DNA of 64,000 bases from Parvibaculum sp. (GCF_030651915.1 NZ_JAUSBV010000010.1:248001-312000); one strand, 5' to 3'; shown: positions 8,206 through 17,121, numbered from the stretch's first letter. Program-made: numbers and translations. Notes: generated from the sequence alone by a model not told the origin.

Positions 8206-10422
8206 CTAGCGTAAGGCGAGGCGGCGGCGCGGTGCGCGCGCAGGATATTCCTCGATCACCGTGTCGGTGTAGCGCCGATACCGCTTGATGTCGACGCGTG
8301 TCAGCAGGATGCCGACGCGGCGGCTGCTCGCGGCCGAGAGCAACTTCAGCACATGGGCAACAACCTGTCGGCTCGTCGAAGACCATCGTACGACAAGAAT
8401 GGTGACGTCTGAAAGTTTGGTCAGGACCTGAGCGTCGGCGGCAGCCATGGCTGCGGGCGAGTCGATGATGACATAGTCGTAGGTTTGCTGGAGCGCCGAC
8501 AATACCCACTGCATTTGCGGTGATGCCAGCGCAGCCGTCGGGTTGGCAAGAGGCGAACCGGCCTGCAGCAGATGTGCGGGGCTTCCGGGTTCCGACCGGA
8601 TGACATGCTGAAAGGCGGCGCGACCGGTCAGCAGTTCCGACAACCCGGGGAGCGGTGCCGCGCCGAGGGCAAGATGAAGGGCAGGTGCGCGCATGTCAGC
8701 GTCGATAATGATCGTGCGATGTCCGCCCATCGCAAAGACGCGCGCAAGGCTGGCGGCAGTCGATGTTTTTCCTTCACCGGCGACCGATGACGTGACGAGG
8801 ACGGTGCGCGCGCGGCGATTGCCGATGCGCGCCATCAACACGTTGCCTTGCAGTGCCCGAATTGCCTCGGCATAGAGGCCGTTGGGATCGCGGATCAGGT
8901 CGCTCGCCGGTGCGCGCGCGCCGGCGCGGGGATCAAGCTCGGGCGTCAAGCCCAGAAAGGGCATCCCGGTCGCGCGCTCGATCTGTTCGCCGATCCGGAA
9001 TCCGCGTGCAAAAACTTCGATCAGGAACACGACGAGAAAGGCAAGGATCAGTCCGGCTGCGGCGCCGAGCATTAACGTCGGCCCTGTGCGGGGCGATGTG
9101 GGCTCGGTCGGCTGCTGGGCGCGGGAGACGATGCGCGCGTTGGCGGATTGCGTGTCGGCTTCGGCGCGAGCCTTGGCTTCCTCATAACGGCGGAGGAAGG
9201 ACTCCAGAAGTGCCCGGTTGGTATCGGCTTCGCGCTGCAGCGCCCGGAGTTTCACGTCATCCTGATTGAGCTGGGCGGTACGGCGCTGTGCACGATTGAG
9301 ATTCTCGCGGACGGCCGCGACGCGTGCATTGACGACGCGTGCTTCGTTTTCCAGCGCTTCGATTACCTTGTAGACCTCCTTCTCGATCTGCGTTTCGAGG
9401 TCGGCGAGGTTGGCCTGCGATTCCAGCATCCGCGGATGTGTCGGCAGCAGCGTTTCCGACATTTGGGCGATTTGCGCCCGCAGCGCGACTTCCTGTTGGC
9501 GCAGGTTCTGGATCAATGGCGATTGCAGCACTTCTGCGGCCGAATTGACCGCGTTGCCGGAGGCAACCAGATTGCGCGCGTTGGACAGTTTGGCCTGCGC
9601 GGCCGCGCGATCTGCCTCGGCCACCGAGAGCTGGCTGTTGAGGTCGGTCAGTTGCTGTTGCGGGACCGTCGATCCGTTTGTGAGAAACAGACCGGACTCG
9701 GTTCGGAAGTCCTCGACAGCCGCTTCCGATTCCTGAACCTTGACGCGCAGTTCGTCGATTTGATGCGCGAGCCAGCGTGTTGCCTCGCTGTTGACGTTGG
9801 CTTTTTCCTCGATCTGTTGCGCGATGTAGAGATCGGCCAGGCGATTGGGAATCGCGGCGGCCATGCGCGGATCGGTCGAGGTGAAGAGGATTGCGATGAC
9901 GCGCGAATTTGACTTCTGGAAGATTTCCAGCCGCGCCAGTACTTGATTGGCGATTTCCTCGATATCGGTAACCGGGTTGTGTTCGCGCAGTCTGAAGGCA
10001 ATGACAACGCGGTCCATGAACCCCGGCTGGCGCAGCGCCGGATTGAACTCGGCATTTGCCCCCAAGCCCAGATCCTGAATGAGTTGCGCAATCAGGCGGC
10101 GCGACGTCATGATCTGAATTTCGCTCTGCAGCGTCTCGCTGTCCGGCAGAGGGCTGCTGACGTCAATGTCGAATGTCGAGATTTCGCCGGTGCGGGGCGC
10201 GAGCATGACGCGGGTTTCGACCGTGAAGGTCGGCGTCGCAGTCGCGAGCCAGAAGAGCACCAGGGTCATGAAACCGGCGAAGACGACGATGACGATTTCC
10301 TTGCGCGCCCAGATGCCGCGCAGAATATCCCAGGGCGAGATGTCGCCGCTTGCGCCTTCGCCGGGCGCAGTGCGGCGCCTGTCGCCGAAGGTCACAGCCT
10401 GATTCATCTGGGTATCGGTCAT
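8206..10422 (-). CDS. Fused Wzz-type chain-length regulator and BY-kinase
   Basis: Polysaccharide co-polymerase with fused cytoplasmic bacterial tyrosine kinase (PCP-2a type), 738 residues from ATG 10422. The N-terminal part has a first TM segment (EIVIVVFAGFMTLVLFWLATA), a long periplasmic coiled-coil region rich in Ala, Glu and Gln, and a second TM (MLGAAAGLILAFLVVFLIEVF). The kinase domain has Walker A SSVAGEGKTSTAA, Walker A' TIIIDADMRAP and Walker B YDYVIIDSPAAM. The C-terminal tail has only three spaced tyrosines (KRYRRYTDTVIEEYPARA) rather than a dense Tyr cluster, so autophosphorylation regulation may be reduced. It is divergent from the Wza-like gene and should control chain length and export of the polysaccharide. 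Confidence 0.9.
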   Translation of the reverse strand: MTDTQMNQAVTFGDRRRTAPGEGASGDISPWDILRGIWARKEIVIVVFAGFMTLVLFWLATATPTFTVETRVMLAPRTGEISTFDIDVSSPLPDSETLQSEIQIMTSRRLIAQLIQDLGLGANAEFNPALRQPGFMDRVVIAFRLREHNPVTDIEEIANQVLARLEIFQKSNSRVIAILFTSTDPRMAAAIPNRLADLYIAQQIEEKANVNSEATRWLAHQIDELRVKVQESEAAVEDFRTESGLFLTNGSTVPQQQLTDLNSQLSVAEADRAAAQAKLSNARNLVASGNAVNSAAEVLQSPLIQNLRQQEVALRAQIAQMSETLLPTHPRMLESQANLADLETQIEKEVYKVIEALENEARVVNARVAAVRENLNRAQRRTAQLNQDDVKLRALQREADTNRALLESFLRRYEEAKARAEADTQSANARIVSRAQQPTEPTSPRTGPTLMLGAAAGLILAFLVVFLIEVFARGFRIGEQIERATGMPFLGLTPELDPRAGARAPASDLIRDPNGLYAEAIRALQGNVLMARIGNRRARTVLVTSSVAGEGKTSTAASLARVFAMGGHRTIIIDADMRAPALHLALGAAPLPGLSELLTGRAAFQHVIRSEPGSPAHLLQAGSPLANPTAALASPQMQWVLSALQQTYDYVIIDSPAAMAAADAQVLTKLSDVTILVVRWSSTSRQVVAHVLKLLSAASSRRVGILLTRVDIKRYRRYTDTVIEEYPARAPRRRLALR

Positions 10423-10679
10423 CAATTCCGCTCGCCGGTATGCCCAAGTCAGGTCCGCCGCGTGCGCGGAAGCTTGCGAATACCCCATTCAAAGCAGCTT
10501 GCAGTAGACGGCTTTTGGGTAACGGAAGCCTTAACGGGAAACCATCAGGCTACGGCAAAGCCGGTGTTCACCGAGCCTTTTCAAAGGGCCGTCGGTCGTC
10601 TGCACCGCGCCGATTGCAAAAAATTAACCCTTCGGGCGCTACCGTCCGGAGGGGCAGGTTGAAAGAAAGAGACGCGTCG

Positions 10680-11240
10680 ATGAAGGCCGGGTTTACAGGT
10701 ATCTTGGTGGCCCTTTGCATGACCCTCGCGGCTTGTGCCCAGTACGGTGTGCTGGAGCAGCGGCCGGCCTCGGGTGAGTTTGACGCCTATCGGCTGGACA
10801 CGGGCGATCAGCTGCGGGTCACCGTATTCGGGCAAGCGGATCTTAGTGGCGACTTCACGGTCGATGGAACGGGCTCGATCTCCATGCCGTTGTTGCCGCC
10901 GATTGTGGCACGCGGCCTGACAACCGAAGAGTTCGAGGCGGTCGTGGCCGTCGAGCTCGGCCGCCGTTTGCTCCGCAATCCCAATGTCAGCGCGCAGGTG
11001 ATGCAGTTCCGGCCGTTCTTCATTCTCGGAGAAGTGCAACGTGCCGGGCAATACCCCTATGTCAGCGGCATGACGGTTCAAAGCGCAGTTGCGATCGCCG
11101 GCGGCTACAGTTATCGCGCCAATGAAGACCGTGTCCGGATCACGCGAAATCTTGGAGACCGGATCGTCGAGCTCGGTGTCGACAGCAAGGCTCCTGTCAT
11201 GCCTGGCGATACGATTCTCGTCAGAGAACGGTATTTCTGA
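10680..11240 (+). CDS. Wza-like polysaccharide export lipoprotein (short)
   Basis: A 186-residue lipoprotein with signal peptide MKAGFTGILVALCMTLAACA; the lipobox is LAAC. The mature part has a polysaccharide export domain (YRLDTGDQLRVTVFGQADLSGDFTVDGTG) and one SLBB-like segment (FRPFFILGEVQRAGQYPYVSGMTVQSAVAIAGG). E. coli Wza is about 380 residues; this protein stops after the first SLBB repeat and lacks the C-terminal amphipathic helix that spans the outer membrane. Such short versions are common in alphaproteobacterial loci and presumably work with another outer-membrane component. The ATG at 10680 is chosen because the lipoprotein signal begins there; the 110 upstream codons in the track are spurious. 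The stop overlaps the next start (TGATG). Confidence 0.88.
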   Translation: MKAGFTGILVALCMTLAACAQYGVLEQRPASGEFDAYRLDTGDQLRVTVFGQADLSGDFTVDGTGSISMPLLPPIVARGLTTEEFEAVVAVELGRRLLRNPNVSAQVMQFRPFFILGEVQRAGQYPYVSGMTVQSAVAIAGGYSYRANEDRVRITRNLGDRIVELGVDSKAPVMPGDTILVRERYF

Positions 11241-12451
11241 TGCAACCGCCGGCGCCCAACTGCGCGACCAGAACGATGAGAGTGTTGCATGTGATGCGGC
11301 TGCCGATGGGCGGTCTTTTTCGTCATGTACTGGATCTCGTGGCGGGTCAGCAGTCGGCGGGCATAGCGGCAGGCGTCGTCTGCGCTCCGCCACCCGACGA
11401 CGGCGTATCCGCCGCACGGCTCGCGGCGCTCGAAGCAAGTTGCGGGCTCGGCCTGCATGTCTTGCCGATGCACCGATTGCCCGGCCTGGGCGACCTTGCC
11501 AATATGCGGGAAATCGGCACCTTGATCGCCCGACTCCGTCCGGACGTCGTTCACGGTCATGGCGCCAAAGGCGGCCTGCTGGCGCGTTTGGCGCCAGCGA
11601 GCAGCGAGGCGATACGCGTTTACACGCCGCATGGCGGTACGCTCCACTATAGCGGTATGACGCCACACGGATTTGCGTTCCTCGCAGCGGAACGGCTGAT
11701 GCGCAGCCGCACCGATGGATTCATTTTTGAGTCGGATTTCAGCCGGACCACGTTTATTGCCAAGGTCGGCAATCCGGGTGCTGCGACTGCCGTCATTCAC
11801 AACGGTCTTGCAGAAAACGAATTCATGCCGGTCGGGCATGCCGATGCCGCCGCCGATTTTCTGTTCATTGGCGAACTGCGGATGCTGAAGGGCGTATCGA
11901 CGCTTATTGAAGCGATGAGATTGCTCGGCCGGCCGGCACGTCTCAAAATTGTCGGTGAGGGTCCGGACCGGAAGCGGTTCGAGGACCTTGCGCGTGGGCT
12001 GCCGCCCGGTATCCGTGTCGAGTTTCTCGGCGCGATGCCTGCGCGGGCAGCGTTCCGGCTGGCGCGGATCGCCGTCATGCCGTCATGGAACGAGTCGCTC
12101 CCCTATGTGGCGCTTGAAGCGGCGGCGGCGGGCGTACCGCTCATTGCCACGCGAGTCGGTGGCGTTCCCGAGATTTTCGGCAGCGAGGCCCATCGCCTCG
12201 TTGCGCCGAATGATGCCGTGGCTCTTTCGCAGGCGCTTGCCCATGCGCTTTCGGAACCGGGCGATATCGGTGCATCGGCGATACGCCTTCAGGCACGTAT
12301 CTCGCAGATGTTTTCGGTGACGGACATGGTCGCATCCGTAAACGGATTTTATGCCCGCATTCTCGACGCAAAAAAATCGCGCCATGCGGCGGTGGCAGAT
12401 GTCTCGATTTTTGACAGTGCAAGGAGCCATTTCACAGGCGCCGGACAATGA
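11240..12451 (+). CDS. GT4-family glycosyltransferase
   Basis: GT-B fold glycosyltransferase, 403 residues. The N-terminal domain has MRVLHVMRLPMGGLFRHVLDL and DVVHGHGAKGGLLARL; the donor-binding domain has LLFIGELRMLKG-like ADFLFIGELRMLKGVSTLI, KIVGEGPDRKRFEDLA and the EX7E-type motif WNESLPYVALEAAAAGVPLI. It should transfer a sugar from a nucleotide donor to a lipid-linked intermediate at the cytoplasmic face. The start at 11240 overlaps the preceding stop by one base; ATG 11276 (MRVLHVMRL) is the alternative. It overlaps the following ligase gene by four bases, so the three genes from 10680 form a tight operon. It is the only clear glycosyltransferase in the locus. Confidence 0.9.
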   Translation: MQPPAPNCATRTMRVLHVMRLPMGGLFRHVLDLVAGQQSAGIAAGVVCAPPPDDGVSAARLAALEASCGLGLHVLPMHRLPGLGDLANMREIGTLIARLRPDVVHGHGAKGGLLARLAPASSEAIRVYTPHGGTLHYSGMTPHGFAFLAAERLMRSRTDGFIFESDFSRTTFIAKVGNPGAATAVIHNGLAENEFMPVGHADAAADFLFIGELRMLKGVSTLIEAMRLLGRPARLKIVGEGPDRKRFEDLARGLPPGIRVEFLGAMPARAAFRLARIAVMPSWNESLPYVALEAAAAGVPLIATRVGGVPEIFGSEAHRLVAPNDAVALSQALAHALSEPGDIGASAIRLQARISQMFSVTDMVASVNGFYARILDAKKSRHAAVADVSIFDSARSHFTGAGQ

Positions 12452-13746
12452 GCGTCGAGGGTTGGCAGATTGACTCAACGGCGCGGCGTTCTGGCGTGCC
12501 GGTGCCGAACCTTGCGCTTCGTCTCGGTGAGGGCCTGGTCGTTCTGGTTCTTCTGACGAGCTTCTACGTCCGGTCGGAACAGGGTGCAGATCAGCCGACG
12601 CCTTACGACATGCTGATGGCGATCACGGTCGGTCTGCTGTTTCTGTTCGGCCTCAAGTTTCCGCGTGGTCTCGGGTGGCCCGCGGTCCTTTGGGGTCTCG
12701 TTGTCATTGGCTATGGGATCGGGGCGATGGGCGCGCTCTATCTCGACAAGGCACGGCCGGCGATGATCGTGTCGATCTATCTGATCGGAACGTTTCTTTT
12801 CTTTTCCTCGTTCGTCTATGCCGACGTCACGCGTCGGCTCGGCATCGTGTTCTGGGCCTATACGGCCGCTGCCTGTGTCGCTGCCGGACTTGGCGTTGGC
12901 GGCTATTTCCATCTCCTCCCGGGTTCGGAGGCGTTTCTGGTTTTTGGGCGCGCCACAGGCACATTCAACGATCCCAATGTGTTCGGTCCGTTTCTTGTGG
13001 CGCCGATCCTGTTTCTGGCAATGAAGCTCAGCACGGCGCAGCGGCTCCGTTCGCTCTGGATGTTGTTGCCGTTCGGGCTTCTGACTCTCGGTGTGTTGCT
13101 CAGCTTTTCGCGCGGTGCGTGGGGCAATCTGGTTCTGTCGGCTGCGGTCTTCGTCGTTCTGACACTTGCAACTTCACGTTCGTCGCGGCAGACGTTTCGA
13201 CTGATCGGGTTCTCTGCGCTGATGGCTTTGGTGCTGACGGTCGTAATTGGCGTGGCGCTTTCAAGTCCCAGAGTGTCGGCGCTGTTCGAGCAGCGTGCGT
13301 CGCTGACTCAGGACTATGACGTCGATCCTGAGCACGGCCGCTTCGAGAGCCAGGCGCGGGCTTTTTCGATTGTCCTGCAAAAACCATGGGGCATCGGTCC
13401 GGCACAATGGGCCCGCATCAACAATCTCGACACCCACAATGTCTATTTGCATGTGCTGGTCGCCGGCGGCTTTCTGTCCGGTCTGGCATTCATCGCCTTC
13501 GTGTCGGTGACGGTTGCGCGCGGATGGCGCGCGGCGTCTGCAGCCGGACCGCAACAAGGCATGTTGATCGTCGCCTATGCGGCGTTGATCGGCCATTTTG
13601 CCGAGGGTGTCATTATCGACATCGACAGCTGGCGCCATCTCTATTTGCTGCTGGGCCTGCTTTGGGGGGCGATGCTTGCGACCGAGGCCCAAGGGCGCGG
13701 GGGCGAGCCGATCCAGGCTCCGGTTGCCGGGCGGGGCTGGCGCTAG
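12448..13746 (+). CDS. O-antigen ligase/polymerase family protein (Wzy_C)
   Basis: Multi-spanning membrane protein of 432 residues with about ten hydrophobic segments. The Wzy_C/WaaL domain is marked by LGVLLSFSRGAWGNLVLSAA and, after a periplasmic loop, GIGPAQWARINNLDTHNVYLHVLVAGGFLSG with the conserved THNxYL segment. It would polymerise repeat units or ligate the polymer to a carrier in the periplasm. The ATGA overlap with the glycosyltransferase (12448-12451) implies translational coupling. Whether it acts as Wzy polymerase or WaaL ligase cannot be decided from sequence; in a Wzx/Wzz/Wza setting a polymerase role is more likely. Confidence 0.88.
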   Translation: MSVEGWQIDSTARRSGVPVPNLALRLGEGLVVLVLLTSFYVRSEQGADQPTPYDMLMAITVGLLFLFGLKFPRGLGWPAVLWGLVVIGYGIGAMGALYLDKARPAMIVSIYLIGTFLFFSSFVYADVTRRLGIVFWAYTAAACVAAGLGVGGYFHLLPGSEAFLVFGRATGTFNDPNVFGPFLVAPILFLAMKLSTAQRLRSLWMLLPFGLLTLGVLLSFSRGAWGNLVLSAAVFVVLTLATSRSSRQTFRLIGFSALMALVLTVVIGVALSSPRVSALFEQRASLTQDYDVDPEHGRFESQARAFSIVLQKPWGIGPAQWARINNLDTHNVYLHVLVAGGFLSGLAFIAFVSVTVARGWRAASAAGPQQGMLIVAYAALIGHFAEGVIIDIDSWRHLYLLLGLLWGAMLATEAQGRGGEPIQAPVAGRGWR

Positions 13747-13801
13747 GCCACGCCGATCGTCCGAATCCCTGCCGCACCGAAAACCGCATAAATCGGAACC
13801 C

Positions 13802-13875
13802 TGGAGGCCACGCCCGGAATCGAACCGGGGTATACGGATTTGCAGTCCGCTGCGTAACCACTCCGCCACGTGGCC
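13802..13875 (-). tRNA. tRNA-Cys (anticodon GCA)
   Basis: The minus strand gives GGCCACG pairing with CGTGGCC, a D arm GCGGAGTGGTTACGCAGC, anticodon loop CTGCAAA with GCA, and T arm CCCCGGTTCGATTCCGGG. Discriminator T and an encoded CCA give 74 nt in total. A good promoter lies just upstream. Confidence 0.97.
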
Positions 13876-13893
13876 ATTTCCGAGGGCGGGCGG

Positions 13894-13922
13894 GGTATAG
13901 CAATTCCCCGGCCCGGGTACAA
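13894..13922 (-). promoter_or_regulatory. Sigma-70-type promoter for tRNA-Cys
   Basis: On the minus strand TTGTAC (13917-13922) and TATACC (13894-13899) are separated by 17 bases. The start of transcription would fall about 12 bases before the tRNA 5' end at 13875, the expected arrangement for a tRNA promoter. Confidence 0.6.
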
Positions 13923-14091
13923 CGATCATTAGACCAAGGAGATTTCTGCGGCCTTAATGGCGGTGTCGCCGTCTCGCGCTGTCGATTTCGGCGGCAGGGC
14001 GAATTTGAGTTTGGTTCACGGGACCAGTATAAACGCGGCGGGTACAAGCCGTCCCCGCATTCATCCCTTTTTCACGGCCAGGACTTCCCAG

Positions 14092-14757
14092 ATGACCGAC
14101 TTTGCCGCCGCCCGTCACAACATGGTCGAGAGCCAGGTGAGGGTCAACGCCGTAACCGACGGACGGGTGATCGACGCCATGTCGGCGATACCGCGGGAAC
14201 GTTTTGTGCCGCCGCCGCGTCAAAGCCTTGCCTATATGGACGAGGACATTGCCTTGACCGACGGCGGGGGAAGCCCGCGCTTTCTGATGGAACCCCGTGT
14301 TTTCGCCAAGCTGGCCCAGCTCGCGGCGGTTGGGCTCGACGATCTGGTGCTGGATGTCGGGTGCGGCACGGGTTATTCGACGGCCGTCCTGTCGCATCTT
14401 GCCGGAACGGTCGTGGCGCTTGAAAGCGACAGCGAACTGGCGGCGCGCGCTGCGGCGGCACTGGCCGACCTCGGCGTCGACAATGCGGTCGTGGTGACCG
14501 GCGCGCTGAATGAGGGCTATGCGAAGCAGGCGCCTTACGATGTGATCTTCTTCAGCGGCGCTATCGGCTTTATCCCTGAGGGGTTCAAGGCGCAGTTGAA
14601 GGATGGCGGCCGGATCGTCGCGGTTCTTGGGGACGGTATTTTGGGCCGGGCGCGGATCTACGTAAGGGCCGGCGATACGCTGAGCGGCCGGGATGCGTTT
14701 GATGCCAATGTGCAGCCGCTGCCCGGTTTTGTGGCCACGGAGAGCTTTGTTTTCTGA
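14092..14757 (+). CDS. Protein-L-isoaspartate O-methyltransferase homologue (tolC-linked)
   Basis: A 221-residue SAM methyltransferase of the PCMT fold. It has VNAVTDGRVIDAMSAIPRERFVP, matching the Pcm N-terminal region, and motif I VLDVGCGTGYSTAVLSHL. The substrate loop of true Pcm proteins (TISQP, as in the second copy at 45633) is replaced by GGGSPRFLMEP, so activity on isoaspartyl residues is doubtful. Start at 14092 (MTDFAAARHN) is placed by the family N-terminus and an AGGA upstream; the earlier codons in the track are not supported. It precedes tolC, popZ and valS in an order widespread in alphaproteobacteria. Confidence 0.82.
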   Translation: MTDFAAARHNMVESQVRVNAVTDGRVIDAMSAIPRERFVPPPRQSLAYMDEDIALTDGGGSPRFLMEPRVFAKLAQLAAVGLDDLVLDVGCGTGYSTAVLSHLAGTVVALESDSELAARAAAALADLGVDNAVVVTGALNEGYAKQAPYDVIFFSGAIGFIPEGFKAQLKDGGRIVAVLGDGILGRARIYVRAGDTLSGRDAFDANVQPLPGFVATESFVF

Positions 14758-14905
14758 AAATGATGGCAGATTGCACCTATTCGCGGCATTGCTCAGCTCT
14801 ACTGGGAATAGTAATTCAGGCACACTACATCTAGCCTGTCGAAGACTTGGTTCATTCGCGGATGCGTTGAGGGACGAAACCGCCTCTTTGCGGAGAAGTA
14901 AGACA

Positions 14906-16306
14906 ATGAAACGACCCTTGGAAACGTCCCTGAAGCGAATGATGGCAACGGTGCTCGGCACGACGGCGTTGACCGGAATGCTGGCGCTCGCGACACCTGC
15001 CGCCGCCGACACGCTGTTGGATGCGCTGACGGCCGCCTACCAGACCAATCCGACATTGCAGGCCCAGCGCGCCCAGTTGCGCGCCACCGACGAACAGGTC
15101 CCGCAGGCGCTGTCGGGTTGGCGGCCTTCGTTGCAGGCGCAAGGTTCCTACGGCGCGATCAATACCGACACGACGCTGGTCGGTGGTGCGACGGCCAGCG
15201 ACGATCGCCGGCCCGCCACCGGTGCCGTCACGCTCAACCAGAATATCTTTGCCGGCGGCCGAACGGTCAATGCAACCGGGCAGGCCGAATCTGTTGTGCA
15301 GGCCGGCCGCGAGACCTTGGCGGGTGTCGAGCAGCAAACGCTGCTGGCTGCCGTGCAGGCCTATATGAATGTGATCCGCGACGAAGGTGTTGTGCGGCTC
15401 AACCAGAACAACGTTGCTGTGCTGCGGCGCCAGCTTGATGCGACGCAGGACAGGTTTCGCGTCGGCGAATTGACGCGCACCGACGTCGCCCAGTCGGAAG
15501 CGCGTTTGAGCCTCGCCCGTTCCAATCTCATCGGCGCCGAGGCGCAACTGACGGCAAGCCGCGCCTTCTATTCACGCGTTGTCGGCCAGGCGCCCGGTAC
15601 GCTCGAAAAGCCGGTGCCTCTCGCGGGCTTGCCGGGTGACGAAGATCAGGCGCGTGAGCTCGCGGCGGAGAACAATCCGACGCTGCTGGCCGCCCGTCAC
15701 ACCGAATCGGCGAGCCGCCGGGCCGTCTCGGTCGCCAAGGGCGCGCTCTTGCCGTCCTTCGACGTGCAGGCGCGCTATCAGTATGGCCGCGATCCGGCCA
15801 CCGCCATTCGCGATGTCGAGGAAAGCTCGATCCTGGGCGTGCTGACGATCCCGCTCTACCAGAGCGGTACCGAATATTCGCGCGTGCGCGAAGCCAAGGA
15901 AATCAACAACCGCAGCCGGCTCGAAGTGTCGGCCGCCATGCGGCAGGTCGACGAGGCGGTTCGCATCGCCTGGGAGCAGTTGCGGGCCTCGCAGGGTCGG
16001 ATCGTCTCGACCTCTGAACAGGTGAATGCCAGCGAGATCGCGCTGGAAGGTGTCCGGCAGGAATCCGAGGTCGGCGCCCGCACCACGCTCGATGTGCTCG
16101 ACGCCGAGCAGGAGCTTCTCAATGCCCGCGTCGCGCTGGTCGGTGCGGAGCGCGACCTGGCCGTTTCCGAGTATAATCTGCTGGCCGCCACCGGTCAGCT
16201 CACGGCGCGCCAGCTGCAGCTTCCGGTCACTTATTACGACCCGGAAGTGAATTATGGCGAGGTCCGCAACAAGTGGATCGGCTTCGGCACCGCTGGCGAC
16301 GAGTAG
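14906..16306 (+). CDS. tolC: TolC family outer membrane efflux/secretion protein
   Basis: Outer-membrane channel protein of 466 residues with signal peptide (MKRPLETSLKRMMATVLGTTALTGMLALATPAAA, cleaved after AAA). The mature part shows two outer membrane efflux repeats: LLDALTAAYQTNPTLQAQRAQLRATDEQVPQA with RVGELTRTDVAQSEARL, then ELAAENNPTLLAARHTESASRRAV with EVGARTTLDVLDAEQELL. The paired VGxxTxxDVxxAE motifs are diagnostic. It serves as the exit duct for RND efflux pumps and type I secretion. ATG 14906 is preceded by GGAGAA. Neither pump partner is adjacent, so it is probably a general TolC. Confidence 0.93.
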   Translation: MKRPLETSLKRMMATVLGTTALTGMLALATPAAADTLLDALTAAYQTNPTLQAQRAQLRATDEQVPQALSGWRPSLQAQGSYGAINTDTTLVGGATASDDRRPATGAVTLNQNIFAGGRTVNATGQAESVVQAGRETLAGVEQQTLLAAVQAYMNVIRDEGVVRLNQNNVAVLRRQLDATQDRFRVGELTRTDVAQSEARLSLARSNLIGAEAQLTASRAFYSRVVGQAPGTLEKPVPLAGLPGDEDQARELAAENNPTLLAARHTESASRRAVSVAKGALLPSFDVQARYQYGRDPATAIRDVEESSILGVLTIPLYQSGTEYSRVREAKEINNRSRLEVSAAMRQVDEAVRIAWEQLRASQGRIVSTSEQVNASEIALEGVRQESEVGARTTLDVLDAEQELLNARVALVGAERDLAVSEYNLLAATGQLTARQLQLPVTYYDPEVNYGEVRNKWIGFGTAGDE

Positions 16307-16328
16307 TTTCATCCGGTTAGCGAAGTCT

Positions 16329-16365
16329 TTAGGGGAAGTTGGCAAAATCGTTCAACTTCTCCTAA
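16329..16365. repeat. 13-bp inverted repeat between tolC and popZ
   Basis: TTAGGGGAAGTTG and CAACTTCTCCTAA pair over 13 positions with one G-T position, around an 11-base loop. It begins 23 bases after the tolC stop and ends 60 bases before popZ. No T-run follows it on the plus strand, so a simple terminator is unlikely; an operator or an RNA processing hairpin fits better. Confidence 0.5.
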
Positions 16366-16425
16366 GGTTATATTGGTATTCGTTAGGGGCCGGAGAGGTG
16401 GAATCCGGATGGGCAGGATCGGAAT

Positions 16426-17121
16426 ATGAGCAATCAGGGCCAGGCACAGGAACCGACGATGGAGGAGATTCTTGCCTCCATTCGCCGGATTATTTCCGAA
16501 GACAGCGGCAGCGACGAACCGGGCGATGCGCCGGAACCCGTCGCGGCGCCGGCTGCTGCCGACGAAGCCCTGCCGGAACTGTCCGCCGAAGACGAGGCGG
16601 ATATTCTCGAACTGACCGAACCCTTGCCCGAAGAGCCGTTGATGGCCGAACCGGCACCCGAACCGGAGCCCCCGTACGTCCCGGCCCCTGAAGAGGTCGA
16701 GGACGACATCGCATTCGCGCCCGAACCCGAACCATCCCACGCACCCGTCGAGGAAGCCGTTGACGACATCGGATTTGCATCCGAGCCCGAACCGGCGCCT
16801 GCGCCTGCGCCTGTCATGACCGCCGCGCCGGCGCCCGAGCCGGTCGTTCAAGCGAATACGGACATCGATATTGAGGAGCCTGCCATGAGTGCCCAGAGCC
16901 AAATCCCGATCGTGTCGGGCGATGCCGAAAGGGCCGCCTCGGCCGCTTTTGGAGCGCTGGCCAGTTCGCTGGCGAGCGGCGGCGACGGCCGGACGCTGGA
17001 AGAGATCGTGTCCGACATGCTGCGGCCGATGCTGAAAGAGTGGCTCGACGGCAACCTGCCGCCGCTGGTCGAGCGTCTGGTCGCCGAGGAAATCGAGCGA
17101 ATCGCCCGCCGCCGCGGCTGA
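16426..17121 (+). CDS. popZ: PopZ-type polar organizing protein (DUF2497)
   Basis: A 231-residue protein with the family's three parts. The N-terminal helix is TMEEILASIRRIISED, the site for client binding; the middle (about residues 27-140) is a long acidic, proline-rich disordered region; the C-terminal oligomerisation helices are LEEIVSDMLRPMLKEWLDGN and LPPLVERLVAEEIERIARRRG. In Caulobacter PopZ makes a polar matrix that anchors ParB-bound chromosome origins and signalling proteins. The tolC-popZ-valS order supports the call. It is translated from ATG 16426 with GGA upstream, after the inverted repeat at 16329. Confidence 0.9.
   Translation: MSNQGQAQEPTMEEILASIRRIISEDSGSDEPGDAPEPVAAPAAADEALPELSAEDEADILELTEPLPEEPLMAEPAPEPEPPYVPAPEEVEDDIAFAPEPEPSHAPVEEAVDDIGFASEPEPAPAPAPVMTAAPAPEPVVQANTDIDIEEPAMSAQSQIPIVSGDAERAASAAFGALASSLASGGDGRTLEEIVSDMLRPMLKEWLDGNLPPLVERLVAEEIERIARRRG

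Noticed and set aside
2075-13746. Exosortase/PEP-CTERM system
   Set aside because: FemAB-like genes often occur with exosortase, but no exosortase or PEP-CTERM protein is present.
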